Below are positions 62,586-64,000 of a DNA stretch of 64,000 bases, one piece after another. The notes under the pieces were generated by a model. The model was not told the DNA's origin. It searched no databases and worked only from the letters and a program-made list of their open reading frames with translations. Both the position numbers and the translations under genes were made by a program. The DNA is from Bdellovibrio sp. BCCA (GTDB lineage: Bacteria; Bdellovibrionota; Bdellovibrionia; Bdellovibrionales; Bdellovibrionaceae): positions 1,922,001-1,986,000 of the forward strand of contig NZ_JBBNAC010000001.1 in NCBI RefSeq assembly GCF_037996825.1, given 5' to 3'. Every line of letters starts with the position of its first letter. The first letter of the stretch is position 1.

Positions 62586-62611
62586 AAAAAGGGAGCTTAA
62601 GCTCCCTTTTT
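62586..62611. terminator. Bidirectional terminator between fibre gene and pyruvate kinase
   Basis: The palindrome AAAAAGGGAGCTT / AAGCTCCCTTTTT, with T runs on both strands, lies between the convergent genes ending at 62565 and 62612. It can end both transcripts. Confidence 0.92.
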
Positions 62612-64000
62612 TTATTCCACATTTGGAATCGTCTGACATCTTAACGGCAATTGGCTGTCAGGAAGTTTCGAGTACTGCTCCCCGTTCACCGTATGCACAT
62701 AAATTGAATTCGTCTTCGCACCTTGAGCAATGGGTTGCCCCAAAGTCAAAATCACGCGGTCGCCAGTTTTCGCCAATCCGTGAGTGACCATCAACTGATC
62801 GACCTGAGTAAGAATATCTTCCATGGTTTTATAGGATTTAATAACGTGAGTTTGAATCCCCCACATCATTTCCATCGAATTTAAAACGTCCATATGCTGA
62901 GTGATTGAGATCACACGTGCACGCGGACGGAAGCTTGAAATGATATTCGCCGTTTTACCTGACGTTGTTAGACAGATAATCGCCGTCGCATTTAATTTCA
63001 AAGCGCTGAGCGAAGCACTGGCTGCAATCGCTGCGGGCGCACTTAGGAATTCATTCTCAAGAGAAATTTTATAATACTCTTCCTCATTGTTTTCGACTTC
63101 CGTGATAATTTCATGCATCGTGCGGATACATCTAAATGGATATTTTCCACTCGCCGATTCTGCCGAAAGCATCAAAGCATCTGAACCGTCCAAAACAGCA
63201 TTGGCCACATCCGTGATCTCGGCTCTTGTGGGACGAGGATTTTCAACCATGCTATCGAGCATCTGTGTTGCTGTGATAACCGGCTTACCTAATTGATTAC
63301 AAACTTGAATGATGCGTTTTTGGAATCCCGGCAAACGACTTTGCCCGACTTCCACTGCCAAATCCCCTCGCGCCACCATCACTACGTCACTCAAACGGCA
63401 GATCTCTTCCAGATTTTCTAGAGCTTCCACCATTTCAATTTTCGCCACGATTTTTGCTGAAGATTTTTTAGCTTCAATCAATTCGCGAAGTTTACGAATG
63501 TCACGAGCGTGACGAACAAAACTCAACGCGACGTAATCTACTTTGTTATTAAGACCGAATTCAAGATCTTCAAGATCCTTCGGCGTCATGCAATCCACCG
63601 GAAGATTGACGCCCGGTAAGTTCATACCCTTGCGGTCTTTTAAAATTCCGCCGTAAACCACTTCAGCATCAACTTCTTCTCCGCGTACTTGAAGTACTTT
63701 CAACTCCAAAAGCCCGTCATCAAGAAGAATTTTGGTACCAACGGAACAAGCCAAAGGAAGTTCTTTAAAGTCAGAAGGAATAAGACCCGGTTTTCCTAAA
63801 ACCGCCGCCGTCGTAATCACAACCTTTTCACCAGGCTTGATTTCGATAAGGCCGTTTTCAAACTTTCCAACACGGATTTTAGGTCCTTGCAAATCTTGAA
63901 GAATTGCCACCGGAGCTTTAAGCTCCTGAGTCAGTTTTCGAAGACTATGAATCACTTTGAGGTGATCTTCATGGCTTCCGTGGGAAAAGTTAAGGCGAGC
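62612..64000 (-). CDS. pyk: Pyruvate kinase (5' partial)
   Basis: The frame is open to the right edge. Its first visible codons read ARLNFSHGSHEDH, a family motif near the N-terminus, so about 20-35 residues are missing. QDLQGPKIRVGKF, AKIEMVEALENLEEI, MVARGDLAVEVG and TATQMLDSMVENPRPTRAEITDVANAV (ATP and metal site) are plain, and the C-terminal domain (about 130 residues) is present. It makes pyruvate and ATP from phosphoenolpyruvate. The last residues, TIPNVE, are followed directly by the terminator. Confidence 0.95.
   Translation of the reverse strand, partial: ARLNFSHGSHEDHLKVIHSLRKLTQELKAPVAILQDLQGPKIRVGKFENGLIEIKPGEKVVITTAAVLGKPGLIPSDFKELPLACSVGTKILLDDGLLELKVLQVRGEEVDAEVVYGGILKDRKGMNLPGVNLPVDCMTPKDLEDLEFGLNNKVDYVALSFVRHARDIRKLRELIEAKKSSAKIVAKIEMVEALENLEEICRLSDVVMVARGDLAVEVGQSRLPGFQKRIIQVCNQLGKPVITATQMLDSMVENPRPTRAEITDVANAVLDGSDALMLSAESASGKYPFRCIRTMHEIITEVENNEEEYYKISLENEFLSAPAAIAASASLSALKLNATAIICLTTSGKTANIISSFRPRARVISITQHMDVLNSMEMMWGIQTHVIKSYKTMEDILTQVDQLMVTHGLAKTGDRVILTLGQPIAQGAKTNSIYVHTVNGEQYSKLPDSQLPLRCQTIPNVE

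Overview
The window looks like chromosome from a Bdellovibrio-type predatory bacterium (Bdellovibrionota). Three things suggest this: a dense, Gram-negative, moderate-GC gene set; a very high share of secreted proteins and lipoproteins of unknown family; and a 1,420-residue tail-fibre-like surface protein of the kind seen in Bdellovibrio. The genus is inferred from gene content, not from a database match. No gap between genes exceeds 300 bases, and I see no insertion sequence, prophage, CRISPR array or rRNA operon. Both edges cut a gene: a YfgM-like protein on the left and pyruvate kinase on the right.

Region by region. 1-2.3 kb: yfgM-like, bamB and a small lipoprotein, for outer-membrane assembly and secretion. 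2.35-2.45 kb: a folded repeat whose core recurs at 49.34-49.40 kb. 2.6-6.6 kb: two overlapping genes for exported proteins, one with a nucleoside-phosphorylase fold and one with the R / S-x-T / E-x-E signature of an ADP-ribosyltransferase; this pair is the best candidate for an undescribed system. 6.7-24.6 kb: mostly exported or membrane proteins of unknown or broad class (PaiB-like, GNAT, KhpA, esterase, M28 peptidase with beta-propeller and PDZ, a lipoprotein 2H phosphoesterase, an m5U RNA methyltransferase, RDD and PilZ membrane proteins, an L,D-transpeptidase and an NlpC/P60 lipoprotein). 24.7-27.3 kb: mscS-ttcA, a glutathione transferase and tRNA-Val(GAC). 27.4-31.6 kb: a fatty-acid/CoA block (CoA-transferase III, hydrolase, thiolase) with a divergent TetR regulator and a clear shared operator.

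31.6-40.2 kb: a fused type 1/type 2 solute-binding protein, two FlgT-like exported proteins, dnaE and a membrane protein. 40.2-49.3 kb: guaB-guaA and, upstream on the same strand, gamma carbonic anhydrase, patatin, a CPA2 antiporter, a DUF151 nuclease-like protein and miaB. 49.4-54.4 kb: an acidic-tailed protein, a YiiX-type papain-fold protein, a secreted HNH nuclease, a histone-H1-like zinc-motif protein and a DUF4097 protein. 54.5-58.2 kb: acetoacetate operon (thiolase, scoA, scoB) and a cyclic-nucleotide-binding protein. 58.3-62.6 kb: the giant S74 fibre. 62.6-64 kb: pyruvate kinase.

Together the genes fit a predator that breaks down prey wall, nucleic acid, protein and lipid outside the cytoplasm and feeds acyl and acetoacetyl groups into central metabolism. 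Functions of the secreted proteins are inferred from motifs read by eye; no search was run.
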